Shown here one piece after another: positions 8,489 to 25,759 of a stretch of DNA of 64,000 nucleotides. The notes below the pieces were generated by a model that saw only the letters and a list, made by a program, of their open reading frames with translations, was not told the origin of the DNA and searched no databases. How positions within the stretch are numbered: position 1 is the stretch's first letter; every line of letters begins with the position of its first letter. The DNA comes from Bog-257 sp963846715 (lineage in GTDB: Bacteria > Acidobacteriota > Terriglobia > Terriglobales > Acidobacteriaceae), in assembly GCA_963846715.1 (NCBI GenBank), contig CAWJXA010000008.1, positions 186,001-250,000 of the forward strand. The letters run 5' to 3'. The position numbers and the translations under genes are program-made.

Positions 8489-10006
8489 TTATCTTCGTTT
8501 TATGGGCTTGCCGCTTTTCTTTATCGCATGCGCTGAAATCTCACCCACCGTAATCAGTCGCATGAAGTTCGTGGCTCCGGAACTGTTGGTCGTGCCGGCA
8601 ACCAGTCCGAAGACGTCGCCGCGAGACAGCGCTCCCATCCGCACCAATTCCGCTTCGGCAAATTCGGCCATCCCCGCCGCTGATAGATTTCCAGAGCACC
8701 ACAATGGCGCCACGCCCCACAACAGGTTCATACGGTTGCACACGGTGTCGAATTGGGTAAAGGCATAGATATCGGCAGCCGGCCGGTGTTTAGACAGCAT
8801 CCGCGCTGTGGCCGCGGTTTCAGTGAAAACCGCGATCGCGCGAATGTTGAGGTCCTTCGCGGCATGCGCCATGGACTCGCAAATGGTCTCCGCCACCGAG
8901 AGGTTCTCCGCTTCGCGGTGCCCGGGCAGCAGCGGATGGAACGGATGCGCCTCGGCCTCGGCCACAATGCGCGCCATCATCTCTACTGCTTCCCTGGGAA
9001 ATTTGCCCATTGCAGTCTCGCCCGACAGCATTACCGCGTCGGTGCCGTCGAAGATGGCGTTGGCGACGTCGCTGGCTTCGGCGCGCGTGGGCCGCGGGTA
9101 TTCGGTCATCGACTCCAGCATCTGCGTGGCGGTGATGACTGGCCGGCGGAAGTCGAGCGCGCGACGAATGACGAACTTCTGGATGAGAGGTACTTTTTCC
9201 GGTGGCACCTCCACGCCCAGGTCCCCACGGGCCACCATCACACCATCAGCGACCTCCAGGATGGCATCCAGGTTTTCGATGGCCTGCGGCTTCTCCAGCT
9301 TCGCCACCAGCGGAACCCTGCGGCCCAGCACCGCCATGGCACGCTTAGTACGTAAGACGTCTTCGGCGGTGCGGACGAAAGAGATGGCGACTACGTCAAC
9401 CGCCTGCTTCAAACCGAATTCCAGGTCCTTCTCATCTTTTTCGGTGAGCGACGGAATGCTCACGTTGGTACCCGGCAAGTTGATGCCCTGGTGCTCGCCC
9501 AGTGTGCCGCCGTTCAATACTTCGCACACCACGTCGCCGCCGTGAACGGCTTGCACCATCAGCTCGATGCGTCCGTCGGACAGCAGTATGCGCTCGCCCG
9601 GCCTCACATCCTTCGCGAGGCCCTTGTATGTAGTGGCGATAATGTTTGCCGTGCCCATCACGTCCCTGGACGTGATGGTGACCTTCTGCCCCTTCTGCAA
9701 CATGACAGGCGCACCAGACTTCAGCTTTCCTGTCCTGATTTTTGGCCCTTGCAGGTCCTGCAGAATGCAGATGGTGCGCCCCAGCTCAGACGCAACCTTG
9801 CGTAGCCGCCGTATAACTCGTGCATGTTCTTCGTGGGTACCGTGGGAGAAATTGAGCCGCGCGACGTTCATGCCGCGCAACATCAGCTCACGAATCATCT
9901 CCTCACTATTGCACGCCGGCCCCATCGTACAAACGATCTTCGCCCTGCGCCGCGCCGGAGTAGGGCTGCGTAGCGGATCTTTCGGGCGTTGGATCATGCC
10001 TTCCAT
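8489..10006 (-). CDS. pyk: Pyruvate kinase
   Basis: Catalyses phosphoenolpyruvate + ADP to pyruvate + ATP, the last step of glycolysis. The chosen start at 10006 (MEGMIQRPKD) gives 505 residues. The open frame runs further upstream, but that part overlaps brkB and is not family-like. Motifs: AKIVCTMGPA (residues 22-31), MNVARLNFSHG (46-56), the active-site stretch MVARGDLGVEVPPEKV, and ITATQMLESM. The Mg-binding/catalytic ERGDLG-type segment appears as ARGDLG. The C-terminal regulatory domain is complete. The gene lies 25 bases after brkB and 25 bases before the ABM gene, so all three may be one transcript. Confidence 0.96.
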   Translation of the reverse strand: MEGMIQRPKDPLRSPTPARRRAKIVCTMGPACNSEEMIRELMLRGMNVARLNFSHGTHEEHARVIRRLRKVASELGRTICILQDLQGPKIRTGKLKSGAPVMLQKGQKVTITSRDVMGTANIIATTYKGLAKDVRPGERILLSDGRIELMVQAVHGGDVVCEVLNGGTLGEHQGINLPGTNVSIPSLTEKDEKDLEFGLKQAVDVVAISFVRTAEDVLRTKRAMAVLGRRVPLVAKLEKPQAIENLDAILEVADGVMVARGDLGVEVPPEKVPLIQKFVIRRALDFRRPVITATQMLESMTEYPRPTRAEASDVANAIFDGTDAVMLSGETAMGKFPREAVEMMARIVAEAEAHPFHPLLPGHREAENLSVAETICESMAHAAKDLNIRAIAVFTETAATARMLSKHRPAADIYAFTQFDTVCNRMNLLWGVAPLWCSGNLSAAGMAEFAEAELVRMGALSRGDVFGLVAGTTNSSGATNFMRLITVGEISAHAIKKSGKPIKRR

Positions 10007-10031
10007 CTTGTTTTCCCGCGGCCGCGTTCGT

Positions 10032-10910
10032 TCACGATGCCGGAACCCGTTTCTTCTGGGAAGCAATATCCGAATGAGCTCCAAATAGAAAACGGGGATA
10101 ACGAAGCGCGTTAAATTCGGCCCCAATGAGGACCACCATCGAAACGATATACAACCAGATCAGCAACGCGATTGCCGTGGCCACCGAACCGTAGATGACA
10201 TCGTAGTTCGCAAAATGGCGAAGATAGACGCCAAACAACACTGTAGAGACAAACCACATCACGGTGGCCAGCGCGGCGCCCGGCAACACCCGATGCCAGG
10301 GCTGCGTGCGCGGCACCCCATGGTGGTAAATGAGACCGATCACAGCAATGCTGGTCAGCGCTGCAATGATCCAGCGCAACGCAGTCCATAGTCCCACAAT
10401 GTAAGGCCCAAATTCGTGACCTACATGATAGGCAATCCAGTGTTCGATCTGGTTACCAAACACCAGTAGGAGCGAAGAGAAGGCCATTGGAACGCCCGCC
10501 AGCACCACCAGCAGGAAGGCAATCATTCTCTCTTTCACGAGCCCCCAGGCCTTGGGCATCTGGTAGGCGTTGCGAAAGCCTTCCATCCAGGAGATCATCG
10601 TGCCCGATCCTGTCCAGAGGGTGATGACGATCAAGCTGATCAGCGTCCTCACGGTGGCCGGCTTGGTTCCGCTGAAGTATTGCAGAACGGCTTCGCTGGT
10701 GCCTGATGGCAGAATGTGCCCTACGGCACGGCCGATCTCACGGACGAATGCCGCAGTGGTGTGCGACTCCGACAGAATCGACGCTACCATAAGCACCGCA
10801 GGAAACAAGGTGAAGATGGCGGAAAACGCCGCTCCTTTGGCCACGGCGAAGGCGTCGTGCTCAAAAGCACGCCACAGCGCCACCCGAAAGTGCAGAAAGA
10901 ACCGTGACAT
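10032..10910 (-). CDS. YihY/BrkB-family membrane protein
   Basis: A 292-residue integral membrane protein with about six transmembrane helices. Family marks are KGAAFSAIFTLFPAVLM near the N-terminus, WTGSGTMISWMEGFRNAY in the middle, and YGSVATAIALLIWLYI near residue 240. The family was once called ribonuclease BN; that activity is now assigned elsewhere, and the function of these proteins is not settled. It heads the probable brkB-pyk-ABM unit. Confidence 0.88.
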   Translation of the reverse strand: MSRFFLHFRVALWRAFEHDAFAVAKGAAFSAIFTLFPAVLMVASILSESHTTAAFVREIGRAVGHILPSGTSEAVLQYFSGTKPATVRTLISLIVITLWTGSGTMISWMEGFRNAYQMPKAWGLVKERMIAFLLVVLAGVPMAFSSLLLVFGNQIEHWIAYHVGHEFGPYIVGLWTALRWIIAALTSIAVIGLIYHHGVPRTQPWHRVLPGAALATVMWFVSTVLFGVYLRHFANYDVIYGSVATAIALLIWLYIVSMVVLIGAEFNALRYPRFLFGAHSDIASQKKRVPAS

Positions 10911-11259
10911 GAGGTAAGAGGAAGTCTACACAGCTTAACAACCAGTTGTCAGTGGTTGATTGTCCATCACTCGCTAGTTGCCGGTTGCGGGCTCGCTATT
11001 AGATCGGTTTCGAGCCAGAGTAGCCGCAGAAAACGGTGGTAGAGCGCCACGTTTAGAGGCTGCCACGAAACCTGAGAGTCGGCCGGATGGTGGAATAAAG
11101 TGGTAATCAGCCACCCCGCGGCGACAGGTGAAAGCCCACAGCTTCAGCTGTGGGGAAGGCGTAAGGGGGAAATCCCGCGTCCGCTTCAGCGGACGGCAGA
11201 GATTGAGTGACAGCTGTCTCTGCGCCGCGCTTAGCTTTCATGCTCACCCCAGTGGCCTG
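10911..11259. other. Intergenic region with two TTCA-loop palindromes
   Basis: No convincing gene is seen. The last part carries two tandem perfect hairpins (family D), listed separately. It separates brkB from the toxin-antitoxin genes. Confidence 0.5.
11135..11195. repeat. Palindromic repeat family D, two tandem hairpins
   Basis: CCCACAGC-TTCA-GCTGTGGG (11135-11154) and CGTCCGC-TTCA-GCGGACG (11178-11195). Both stems are perfect and both share the loop TTCA. The same loop closes hairpins at 22660-22677 (minus strand) and inside thiL at 33781-33800. Confidence 0.65.
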
Positions 11260-11529
11260 TTAAGAACGATAGAGGGCCAAGCCGGTCATGAGCGCGATTC
11301 TGGAGAAGTCGCGGTCAAGAGTGAATACGCTCGCGCGATGTTCAAGCGCAATGGCTGCAATCAGGGTGTCGATGGTGGTAATGGCGATGCCTTTCCCGCT
11401 CGCCGAACGGTAGATCACTACCACTCCGGTCAGCACGAAGGGTTCGCTGTCTTCGATCATCCGGCGTAGTTCCGCACCGCCGCTTCCAGGAGAGGAACTG
11501 AAGAAGTCTATCCAGACGGAGCTGTCCAC
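11260..11529 (-). pseudogene. VapC-type PIN toxin, internally deleted
   Basis: The ends of a PIN-domain ribonuclease are well kept: DSSVWIDFF at the start, and ITTIDTLIAAIALEH plus FTLDRDFSRIA near the end. Only 89 residues remain where about 130 are usual. The middle part, between LTGVVV and IYRSASGKG, is missing, including the region that normally holds the second acidic residue (E in the QEVLQG-like helix). The start is GTG at 11529, three codons after the vapB stop region. The deletion keeps the frame. A cleaving toxin is unlikely from this product, so I call it a remnant. Confidence 0.65.
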
Positions 11530-11534
11530 CAGGA

Positions 11535-11735
11535 TTAAACGCGGCTTCTCCGCGACGCCCTAAGGTCGCCGCTCCAGACACCGCTTCCGTTGTAGCGGAG
11601 AATTCCTTTGCGTGTCTCAGAGCGGACCAGCAGATCGAGCGCCTTGTCCACAATCTGGCGCTTGGTCTTAAAACGGGTGGGTTTGCGCGCCTTACGAATC
11701 AAGCTGTCGTCGATGTCGATGTTGGTGCGGGACAT
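11535..11735 (-). CDS. VapB-type antitoxin
   Basis: A 66-residue antitoxin. It begins MSRTNIDIDDSLI and continues with RFKTKRQIVDKALDLLVR, the ribbon-helix-helix type pattern of VapB proteins. The C-terminal part (GVWSGDLRASRR) would wrap the toxin. I chose the ATG at 11735; the frame is open 19 codons further upstream without family match. Its stop lies five bases before the GTG of the vapC remnant, the usual arrangement. With vapC deleted, it may now be orphan. Confidence 0.8.
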   Translation of the reverse strand: MSRTNIDIDDSLIRKARKPTRFKTKRQIVDKALDLLVRSETRKGILRYNGSGVWSGDLRASRRSRV

Positions 11736-11834
11736 AAGAAAGAGGGTACGCCATTCTCGGCCTGATTTGTGTATGCACCGGGGTACTCCCACTCATTCCC
11801 AGATTCTCGAATAAGGGATTTGGCTGGACACCGG

Positions 11835-12146
11835 TCACTGCCGCTCTTTCAGAATGCGCCGTAAGTTTCGCTTCCCGTGGAGCACCGCGACAACCTGGAG
11901 CGGGGCTGTCTCTGGCCGGTAAACAACGGCGTAGTTGGGATAGCCGGTCAGCGTCCAGAAGCGCAGGGTACGGGCTGTGAGGTCCGGGCGGGAATGACCC
12001 CGCAACTGCCCCTCGGCGAGAAAGGCGCAAGCGTCGTAGATCGCCTGTTCTACGCGATCAGCCGCATTCTTGCTATCTGTAGCGATGTAAGACCAAATAT
12101 CGAAAATGTCGGCTTTCGCACGCGGCGTAAGCGCGTAGCCGCTCAT
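11835..12146 (-). CDS. RelE/ParE-family toxin
   Basis: A 103-residue ParE-like toxin. Marks are ALTPRAKADIFDIWSYIA at the N-terminus, an AIYDACAFLAEGQLRGHSRPDL core, and NYAVVYRPE followed by VVAVLHGKRNLRRIL at the end. ParE toxins inhibit DNA gyrase; RelE relatives cut mRNA. The length and the GHSRPDL-type segment favour ParE. The ATG overlaps the antitoxin stop (ATGA-type overlap), typical of a coupled pair. It looks intact. Confidence 0.87.
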   Translation of the reverse strand: MSGYALTPRAKADIFDIWSYIATDSKNAADRVEQAIYDACAFLAEGQLRGHSRPDLTARTLRFWTLTGYPNYAVVYRPETAPLQVVAVLHGKRNLRRILKERQ

Positions 12147-12418
12147 CTCTTGGAGGAGCGCTCTTCTCGCCAGGTGTCCTTCATGGACTGAATTTCGCGG
12201 CGGGCTTGTGCGCCTTCGATAAGCTCTCCCCGCTCGGCCTGCCGATAGCCTTCCTCGATGTGAGCCGACAATGCACGCCGCTCCTCATCGCTCCAGCTTT
12301 CCTCGGCATCTTGGGCCTCAAGAGCGCGGCGCAGCACGTCTTCAACGCTCGTGTAACCGCCACTCGAAAGGCGTTTCCTGATGAGCGTCTCAAGATCGGG
12401 AGGAACATTCAGTTGCAT
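12143..12418 (-). CDS. ParD/CopG-type antitoxin
   Basis: A 91-residue antitoxin starting MQLNVPPDLETLIRKRL, then SGGYTSVEDVLRRALE, which is the ribbon-helix-helix DNA-binding part of ParD-like proteins. The C-terminal half (about residues 48-91) is charged and helical and would bind the toxin. An ATG at 12442 would add eight residues; the later one matches the family better. It overlaps parE by four bases. Such antitoxins usually repress their own promoter. Confidence 0.82.
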   Translation of the reverse strand: MQLNVPPDLETLIRKRLSSGGYTSVEDVLRRALEAQDAEESWSDEERRALSAHIEEGYRQAERGELIEGAQARREIQSMKDTWREERSSKR

Positions 12419-12493
12419 AACAGTAACCCCTGTTCGCTCCATTGTAGCGTTTTATCGACCCGACGTTGAACCGGTTCGTGTTTAAAGACCGAA

Positions 12494-12511
12494 CGGGGGC
12501 CGAAGCCCCGC
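12494..12511 (-). terminator. Terminator-like hairpin after rpoC
   Basis: On the minus strand GGGGC-TTCG-GCCCC, a UUCG tetraloop, starts about 10 bases after the rpoC stop. The T run after it is weak (TTCGGTCTTT). Confidence 0.6.
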
Positions 12512-12518
12512 TCTGTAT

Positions 12519-16724
<4,206 letters not shown>

Positions 16725-16881
16725 AACGTCCTCCTCCCCTGCGGGCCTTCCTTCCGGAAGATGCAGGGACCTGCGACCCTTGCGCGGCCGCTGGCGGCTC
16801 CCGGTATTTCCTGTTTCCCTGGGTGCTGCCTCCCACGGGAGCGAAGGAGGCAGTTACCCCAATCTTCAAGCGATGCCGGAC

Positions 16882-21360
<4,479 letters not shown>

Positions 21361-21989
21361 GTATAAAGCTCCTATATCAGTGCCAGCCGCGCTCGCTCAT
21401 GCGTGGCCATGCAAGCCGCTAAGGCGGATGTGCGACGGGCAGGACTGCCGTCCCACGATGACAGGTCGGTCCAAAAAGAACGGGCTGCTGCTTGAGGTAC
21501 GCGCAAAAACACGAGCGCGCCCGCAGAGACAGAAATCCCCGCAAGCGCCACGTCAGGCGTTTTGCAATCCCATGACCATTTCGTCCGGGATGTCGGCACA
21601 TGTCGTGCCGCGATGTTTTTCGCTTCCCGCGCCAGTATCTTCAGGCCTTGTCCTCGGCTAGCCCTACCGTCGCGCCTGAGCTGACGCGACTCCGGTTGAG
21701 CTGGCCGCCTGCCACTACCTGTTTGATGCTCCAGATTCCAATAAGAATCTGGCCCAACGATGCCCGGGAATTCCGCAGCCCCTGCTGAGCAGGACTGCTC
21801 TTCTTCCTCGGCTTCATCGCGCCCCTTCACGACCGCTCCGACGTGAAGAGGAACGTAGCCGCCGCCCCAACTGCAGGCGGCAGCAGCCTTAACTCCGGTC
21901 AGCGTGCCGGAGTAATCGCCCCGCTTTTCCCCGTACCTGAGAAGCGCAAATGAGCGCTTGCCAAAGTCGGGTCGAAGCGGGACGGAAGC
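21361..21989 (-). other. Long rplL-rpoB intergenic leader
   Basis: 629 bases without a convincing gene, long for this spot. The part near rplL holds three consecutive strong hairpins (21822-21913), listed separately. The rest has no clear feature. Confidence 0.55.
21822..21913 (-). promoter_or_regulatory. Three adjacent hairpins upstream of rpoB
   Basis: In transcript order: ACTCCGG / CCGGAGT (21892-21913, 8-base loop), then GCCGCC / GGCGGC (about 21858-21881), then CCTCTTCACG / CGTGAAGGGG (21822-21851, 10 pairs with one GU, 10-base loop). No T run follows, so these are not simple terminators. Partial termination or an RNase III site between rplL and rpoB is known in E. coli, and a similar role is possible here. 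Confidence 0.5.
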
Positions 21990-22376
21990 TTATTTCACCT
22001 CGACGGTCGCGCCCGCCTCGGTGAACTTCTTCTTGATGGTCTCGGCTTCGTCCTTGGAGACGCCTTCCTTCACGGTCTTGGGGGCGCCATCGACCAGGTC
22101 CTTGGCTTCCTTCAGACCGAGGCTGGTGACTTCACGGACGGCCTTGATCACGTTGATCTTGTTGGCGCCCACCGCGGTGAGAACGACCGCAAATTCAGTC
22201 TTCTCTTCCGCCGGGGCCGCTGCCGCCGCTCCCGCGCCGGCTCCGCCTGCCATCATGACAGGGGCCGCAGCCGCAGCCGAGACGCCCAGGCGCTCTTCCA
22301 ACTTCTTCACCAGGGCCGCCGCATCCAGAAGCGAGAGGCCTACGATTGTTTCTTCCAACTGCTGCAAATCCGCCAT
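21990..22376 (-). CDS. rplL: 50S ribosomal protein L7/L12
   Basis: 128 residues; the flexible stalk protein that recruits translation GTPases. It has an N-terminal dimer domain (MADLQQLEETIVGLSLLDAA), an Ala/Gly hinge from about residue 32 to 55, and the C-terminal globular domain (KTEFAVVLTAVGANKINVIK, later LGLKEAKDLVDGAP). AGGTGGAG lies seven bases before the ATG at 22376, so I prefer it to the ATG at 22388. Confidence 0.97.
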   Translation of the reverse strand: MADLQQLEETIVGLSLLDAAALVKKLEERLGVSAAAAAPVMMAGGAGAGAAAAAPAEEKTEFAVVLTAVGANKINVIKAVREVTSLGLKEAKDLVDGAPKTVKEGVSKDEAETIKKKFTEAGATVEVK

Positions 22377-22519
22377 GTGATTCTCCACCTGTTCGTTATT
22401 CGTTGTGTTGATTTCGTTATCGTGCTCTGAGGCTTCCAGTGTGCCGACTTTTCAGTCCTCCCGCATGCCAGACATCACACGGGAAAAGCACGCCTCACAA
22501 CGGATAACTCAATCCCTAA

Positions 22520-22539
22520 GGAAGCGCTTTCGCGCTTCC
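22520..22539 (-). other. GNRA-loop hairpin in the rplJ-rplL gap
   Basis: Perfect 8-bp stem with GAAA loop on the transcribed strand; no T run after it. Confidence 0.5.
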
Positions 22540-22659
22540 AAACCTTTTCGGGTAGAGCGGGCCTTGGAGCCAGCGTCCGCCAACTGAACCGAATTCTTGT
22601 TTCCGAATCAAGATCGAAGATCTCGACTTCGGAAACTCTGATAAAACCGCCGCGAGGAC

Positions 22660-22677
22660 GCTGGCCTGAAGGCCAGC
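22660..22677 (-). repeat. Palindromic repeat family D
   Basis: GCTGGCC-TTCA-GGCCAGC on the minus strand, about 20 bases after the rplJ stop. Same loop as at 11143 and 33789. Confidence 0.6.
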
Positions 22678-22693
22678 ACTACCCGTCGAAACC

Positions 22694-23299
22694 CTACGCC
22701 TGCGCTTCTACCGCCGCAGGCTCAGCCGCCGCGGGTTCAGCCGCCGGGACTGCCGGCGCTTCTTCGGCTGCACCACCAAACTTGTTCTTCTCCACGCCCT
22801 GGTTGATCACTACCGCCAGGTCGCGCCCAATGGCGTTCATTACCGTCACCAGTCGTTGCGCCGGAGCGTTCATCAGGAACAGCAGCTTGGAGTAAATCTC
22901 TTCCTTCGAGGGCATGCTAGCCAGCGCGTCGATGTCCTTGATCGCGATGACCTTGCCATCCACAATGCCGGCCTTGAAGGTGTACTCCGGATTGTCCTTA
23001 GCGTACTTGCTGAGCGCCTTGGCCAGGGCCACGGGATCGCCACCGGTATACGCAATGGAGGTGACCCCGGCGAGACCCTTCATTGCCTCCTCCACCTTGG
23101 TTCCCTGGGCCGCGCGTTCCGCCAGCGTGTTTTTCACCACTCGATAATGTCCGCCGGCAGTACGCACTGCCTTGCGTAGCTCGAAATCCTTCTGCACCGT
23201 CAGCTTGCTGAACGTGCCTACGACGGCGTGGCTCGCGCTCTCAAACTCCTGCTTCAGCTTCTGCGCCTGCTCAATCTTCTTTGCTCTTGTGACAGCCAT
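22694..23299 (-). CDS. rplJ: 50S ribosomal protein L10
   Basis: 201 residues; anchors the L7/L12 dimers to the ribosome. It has the family start MAVTRAKKIEQAQKLKQEF, the VVKNTLAERAA segment and the helix that binds L12 near LLFLMNAPAQRLVTVM. After residue 175 it has an Ala/Pro/Glu-rich tail that many bacteria lack. It sits between rplA and rplL as usual. Confidence 0.96.
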   Translation of the reverse strand: MAVTRAKKIEQAQKLKQEFESASHAVVGTFSKLTVQKDFELRKAVRTAGGHYRVVKNTLAERAAQGTKVEEAMKGLAGVTSIAYTGGDPVALAKALSKYAKDNPEYTFKAGIVDGKVIAIKDIDALASMPSKEEIYSKLLFLMNAPAQRLVTVMNAIGRDLAVVINQGVEKNKFGGAAEEAPAVPAAEPAAAEPAAVEAQA

Positions 23300-23377
23300 C
23301 TTCGAATCCTTTTTCGGGCGCGCTCACCGGCGCCACGCAAATTTTCCGGTCGCTCACTCTTCCTTTAGGGCGAAACT

Positions 23378-24085
23378 CTAGGCTCGCGCTGCTGCTTCCA
23401 CTGCCGCGGTGTCAATTGCAACACCCGGTCCCATCGTGGAGCTTAGATAGCAACCCTTGATGTACTTGCCCTTGGCTACCGTCGGCTTGGCCTTGATCAC
23501 GCTGGTAATTACGGTGGCGGCGTTCTCCACCAGTTTCTCCGGCGGGAATGAGATCTTACCCACCGGCACATGCACCAGCGCGGTTTTGTCTGTGCGGAAC
23601 TCCACCTTGCCGGCCTTGGTTTCCTTCACCGCCGCAGCCACATCGAAGGTCACGGTTCCGGTCTTAGGGTTCGGCATCAATCCACGCGGGCCCAGCACCT
23701 TGCCCAGACGGCCCACCGACTTCATCATGTCGGGCGTGGCAATCACGGCGTCGTAGTCGGTCCAGTTTTCTTTCTGGATCTTCTCCACCATCTCTTCGCC
23801 GCCGACAATGTCGGCACCCGCGGCTTCGGCTTCGCGTACCTTTTCGCCGCTGGCGATGACCAGGACCTTCTTCGTCTTACCCAGCCCATGTGGCAGAACC
23901 ACCGTGCCGCGGACCATCTGGTCAGCGTGCTTCGGGTCCACGCCCAGGCGCATGGTTAGGTCCACGGTCTCGTCAAACTTGGCAAACTTGACCTTCTGCA
24001 AAAGGGGCACGGCGTCCTGAAGCGTGTACGACTTTGCTTCGACGGCCTTGCGCGCCTTATCGATATTTTTCCCAGACTTCCTCAT
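23378..24085 (-). CDS. rplA: 50S ribosomal protein L1
   Basis: 235 residues; forms the L1 stalk and, in other bacteria, represses the rplKA message. Marks: KFDETVDLTMRLGVDPKHAD near residue 37, VLGPRGLMPNPKTGTVT near 130, and KGKYIKGCYLSSTMGPGV near the end. Complete, and 101 bases after rplK. Confidence 0.97.
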   Translation of the reverse strand: MRKSGKNIDKARKAVEAKSYTLQDAVPLLQKVKFAKFDETVDLTMRLGVDPKHADQMVRGTVVLPHGLGKTKKVLVIASGEKVREAEAAGADIVGGEEMVEKIQKENWTDYDAVIATPDMMKSVGRLGKVLGPRGLMPNPKTGTVTFDVAAAVKETKAGKVEFRTDKTALVHVPVGKISFPPEKLVENAATVITSVIKAKPTVAKGKYIKGCYLSSTMGPGVAIDTAAVEAAARA

Positions 24086-24186
24086 TGCTCTCCTTGTCTC
24101 CCACCGCCCACCCTTGTTACCGGAGGGCCGTGGTATCTACGACTGCGGCCGGGAGGCCGCTACGAATCCCACATTGTGGGACAAAC

Positions 24187-24618
24187 CTATGCCGTAACTT
24201 CGATGCCCATGGAGCGCGCGGTACCCTTCACGCTCTTGATGGCCGCTTCTACCGAAGCCGCATTCAGGTCGGGCATCTTCTGCTTGGCAATCTCCAGCAC
24301 CTGCTTCTCGGTGACCTTGCCGACCTTGTCCTTGTTCGGCGTACCCGAACCCTTGGCTACACCGGCGGCGCGCTTCAACAGAATCGAAGCCGGAGGCGTC
24401 TTGGTGATGAAGCTGAAGGTGCGATCGCTGTACACCGACACCACCACCGGGATGATCAGGCCGTCAAGTTCCTTGGCGCTCGTCCGGGCGTTGAACTGCT
24501 TGCAGAACTCCATGATGTTGATCTGCGCCTGACCGAGAGCCGGACCCACCGGAGGAGCCGGAGTGGCCTTGCCCGCCGCAATCTGCAACTTCACCGAACC
24601 AGTAACCTTTTTTGCCAT
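24187..24618 (-). CDS. rplK: 50S ribosomal protein L11
   Basis: 143 residues, normal length. It binds 23S rRNA at the GTPase centre. The Pro-rich linker ATPAPPVGPALGQAQINIM and the C-terminal KQVLEIAKQKMPDLNAA are typical. Starts at ATG 24618, 96 bases after nusG. The gap holds an imperfect inverted repeat of CGAAAAGCGAAAGGCGAA type, also seen near 1780. Confidence 0.97.
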   Translation of the reverse strand: MAKKVTGSVKLQIAAGKATPAPPVGPALGQAQINIMEFCKQFNARTSAKELDGLIIPVVVSVYSDRTFSFITKTPPASILLKRAAGVAKGSGTPNKDKVGKVTEKQVLEIAKQKMPDLNAASVEAAIKSVKGTARSMGIEVTA

Positions 24619-24714
24619 TTAAATTCTCGCTCTTCGCTATTCGCTCTTGGCCCTTCGCCAGATCATTCGCGCCTCATACGAAGAGCGAAAAGCGAAAGGC
24701 GAAAAGCGGCTTTT

Positions 24715-25371
24715 CTACGTGACAACTTTTTCTACCTGCCCGAATCCCAGTTCCACCGGAGTGGAGCGCCCGAAGATAGTGACCATGACCTTTAGAGTCT
24801 CGCGATCTTCGTTCACCTCATCTACTACGCCGGTAAAGCTGGCGAAGGGACCTTCGCTGATGCGCACCGATTCGTTCTTCTCGAACTTGACCTTGAGCTT
24901 CGGTTTTTCCTTGCTGTCGGCGACGCGGTACACAATCTGGTTGACTTCTTCTTCCGACAACGGCGTAGGCTGTTGCCCCGTCCCGACGAAACCGGTCACC
25001 CGCGGCGTGCCTTTGACCACGTGCCACACGCTGTCGTCCATGTCCATCTCAACCAGCACATAGCCGGGATAGAACATGCGCTCGCTGGTGTACTTCTTGC
25101 CGCCGCGAACTTCGGTGACGGACTCGGTAGGAATCAGCACACGGCCAATCCGGTGCTCCAGTTCGGGATAGGCGCGCACCCGCGACTCCAGCGACTCCTT
25201 CACCTTGCGCTCGAATCCCGAATAGGTGTGGATGATGTACCACTTCATATTCGGGTTCTGCGGATTGGGCTGGTCGGCGGACAGCGGAGCGACAGCTTCC
25301 TCTCCGCCGGTTTGCGGCTCAGCGCCGTTACTCTCCGATTTGATTTCTTCTTCAGTCATGTCTACGCGCAT
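24715..25371 (-). CDS. nusG: Transcription termination/antitermination protein NusG
   Basis: 218 residues as called. NusG binds the RNA polymerase clamp and helps Rho and ribosome coupling. The NGN domain begins MKWYIIHTYSGFERKVKESL at about residue 42; the KOW domain is near EGPFASFTGVV. About 41 acidic, Gln/Pro-rich residues precede the core, which is common in some phyla. I took the ATG at 25371, which overlaps the secE stop (TAATG), implying coupling; ATG 25359 is the alternative. The open frame extends 67 codons further up, inside secE. Confidence 0.94.
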   Translation of the reverse strand: MRVDMTEEEIKSESNGAEPQTGGEEAVAPLSADQPNPQNPNMKWYIIHTYSGFERKVKESLESRVRAYPELEHRIGRVLIPTESVTEVRGGKKYTSERMFYPGYVLVEMDMDDSVWHVVKGTPRVTGFVGTGQQPTPLSEEEVNQIVYRVADSKEKPKLKVKFEKNESVRISEGPFASFTGVVDEVNEDRETLKVMVTIFGRSTPVELGFGQVEKVVT

Positions 25372-25631
25372 TAGCGGTGTGTCAAAAACTTCAGCAAGCG
25401 ATCGAGGGACGCCCCCAGAATCTTGTCGACGACGGCAAAGTACAGACCAAACAAGAAGACCGTAATGATCACAACGGTCGTGGTACCTTGCACTTCCTTG
25501 CGTGACGGCGTGGTGACCTTCTTCATCTCCGTGCGCACGTCGTTGTAAAAACTCTTGATGCGCTGCGGCCACGCCTTGATCGTGCTTAGCTTATTGTCGC
25601 CCGCTACTTCGATCGCTGTTGACTTCGCCAT
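25371..25631 (-). CDS. secE: Preprotein translocase subunit SecE
   Basis: 86 residues with one transmembrane helix (VVIITVFLFGLYFAVV) preceded by the amphipathic FYNDVRTEMKKVTTPSRKEV, the family signature. It stabilises SecY in the translocon. It lies 53 bases after tRNA-Trp and overlaps nusG, as in many bacteria. Confidence 0.95.
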   Translation of the reverse strand: MAKSTAIEVAGDNKLSTIKAWPQRIKSFYNDVRTEMKKVTTPSRKEVQGTTTVVIITVFLFGLYFAVVDKILGASLDRLLKFLTHR

Positions 25632-25683
25632 CTGCTACCTTCCGGCGCCCGTCGGCGCCTCGCTCCATTCACCTTCCAAATAC

Positions 25684-25759
25684 TGGCAGGGGCGGAGGGA
25701 TTCGAACCCCCAAGTTCGGTTTTGGAGACCGACAGTTTAACCGTTGAGCTTACGCCCCT
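25684..25759 (-). tRNA. tRNA-Trp (CCA)
   Basis: A 76-base cloverleaf with encoded 3' CCA. The acceptor stem is AGGGGCG / CGCCCCT, the anticodon loop TCCAAAA gives CCA, and GGTTCGAATCC forms the T arm. Position between rpmG and secE is typical. Confidence 0.96.

Larger units (their letters stand above)
22389..22693 (-). other. rplJ-rplL intergenic region with two hairpins
   Basis: 305 bases with no gene. Two perfect hairpins are seen: GGAAGCGC-GAAA-GCGCTTCC on the minus strand (22520-22539, a GNRA loop) and GCTGGCC-TTCA-GGCCAGC (22660-22677, family D). An AT-poor linker fills the rest. Confidence 0.5.

Noticed and set aside
11128..11469. 113-codon plus-strand frame antisense to the vapC remnant
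   Set aside because: It runs over two palindromes and the toxin gene; no family features.
21372..21830. 152-codon frame in the rplL-rpoB gap
   Set aside because: No family signs, no ribosome site, and it partly covers the hairpin region; treated as leader RNA.
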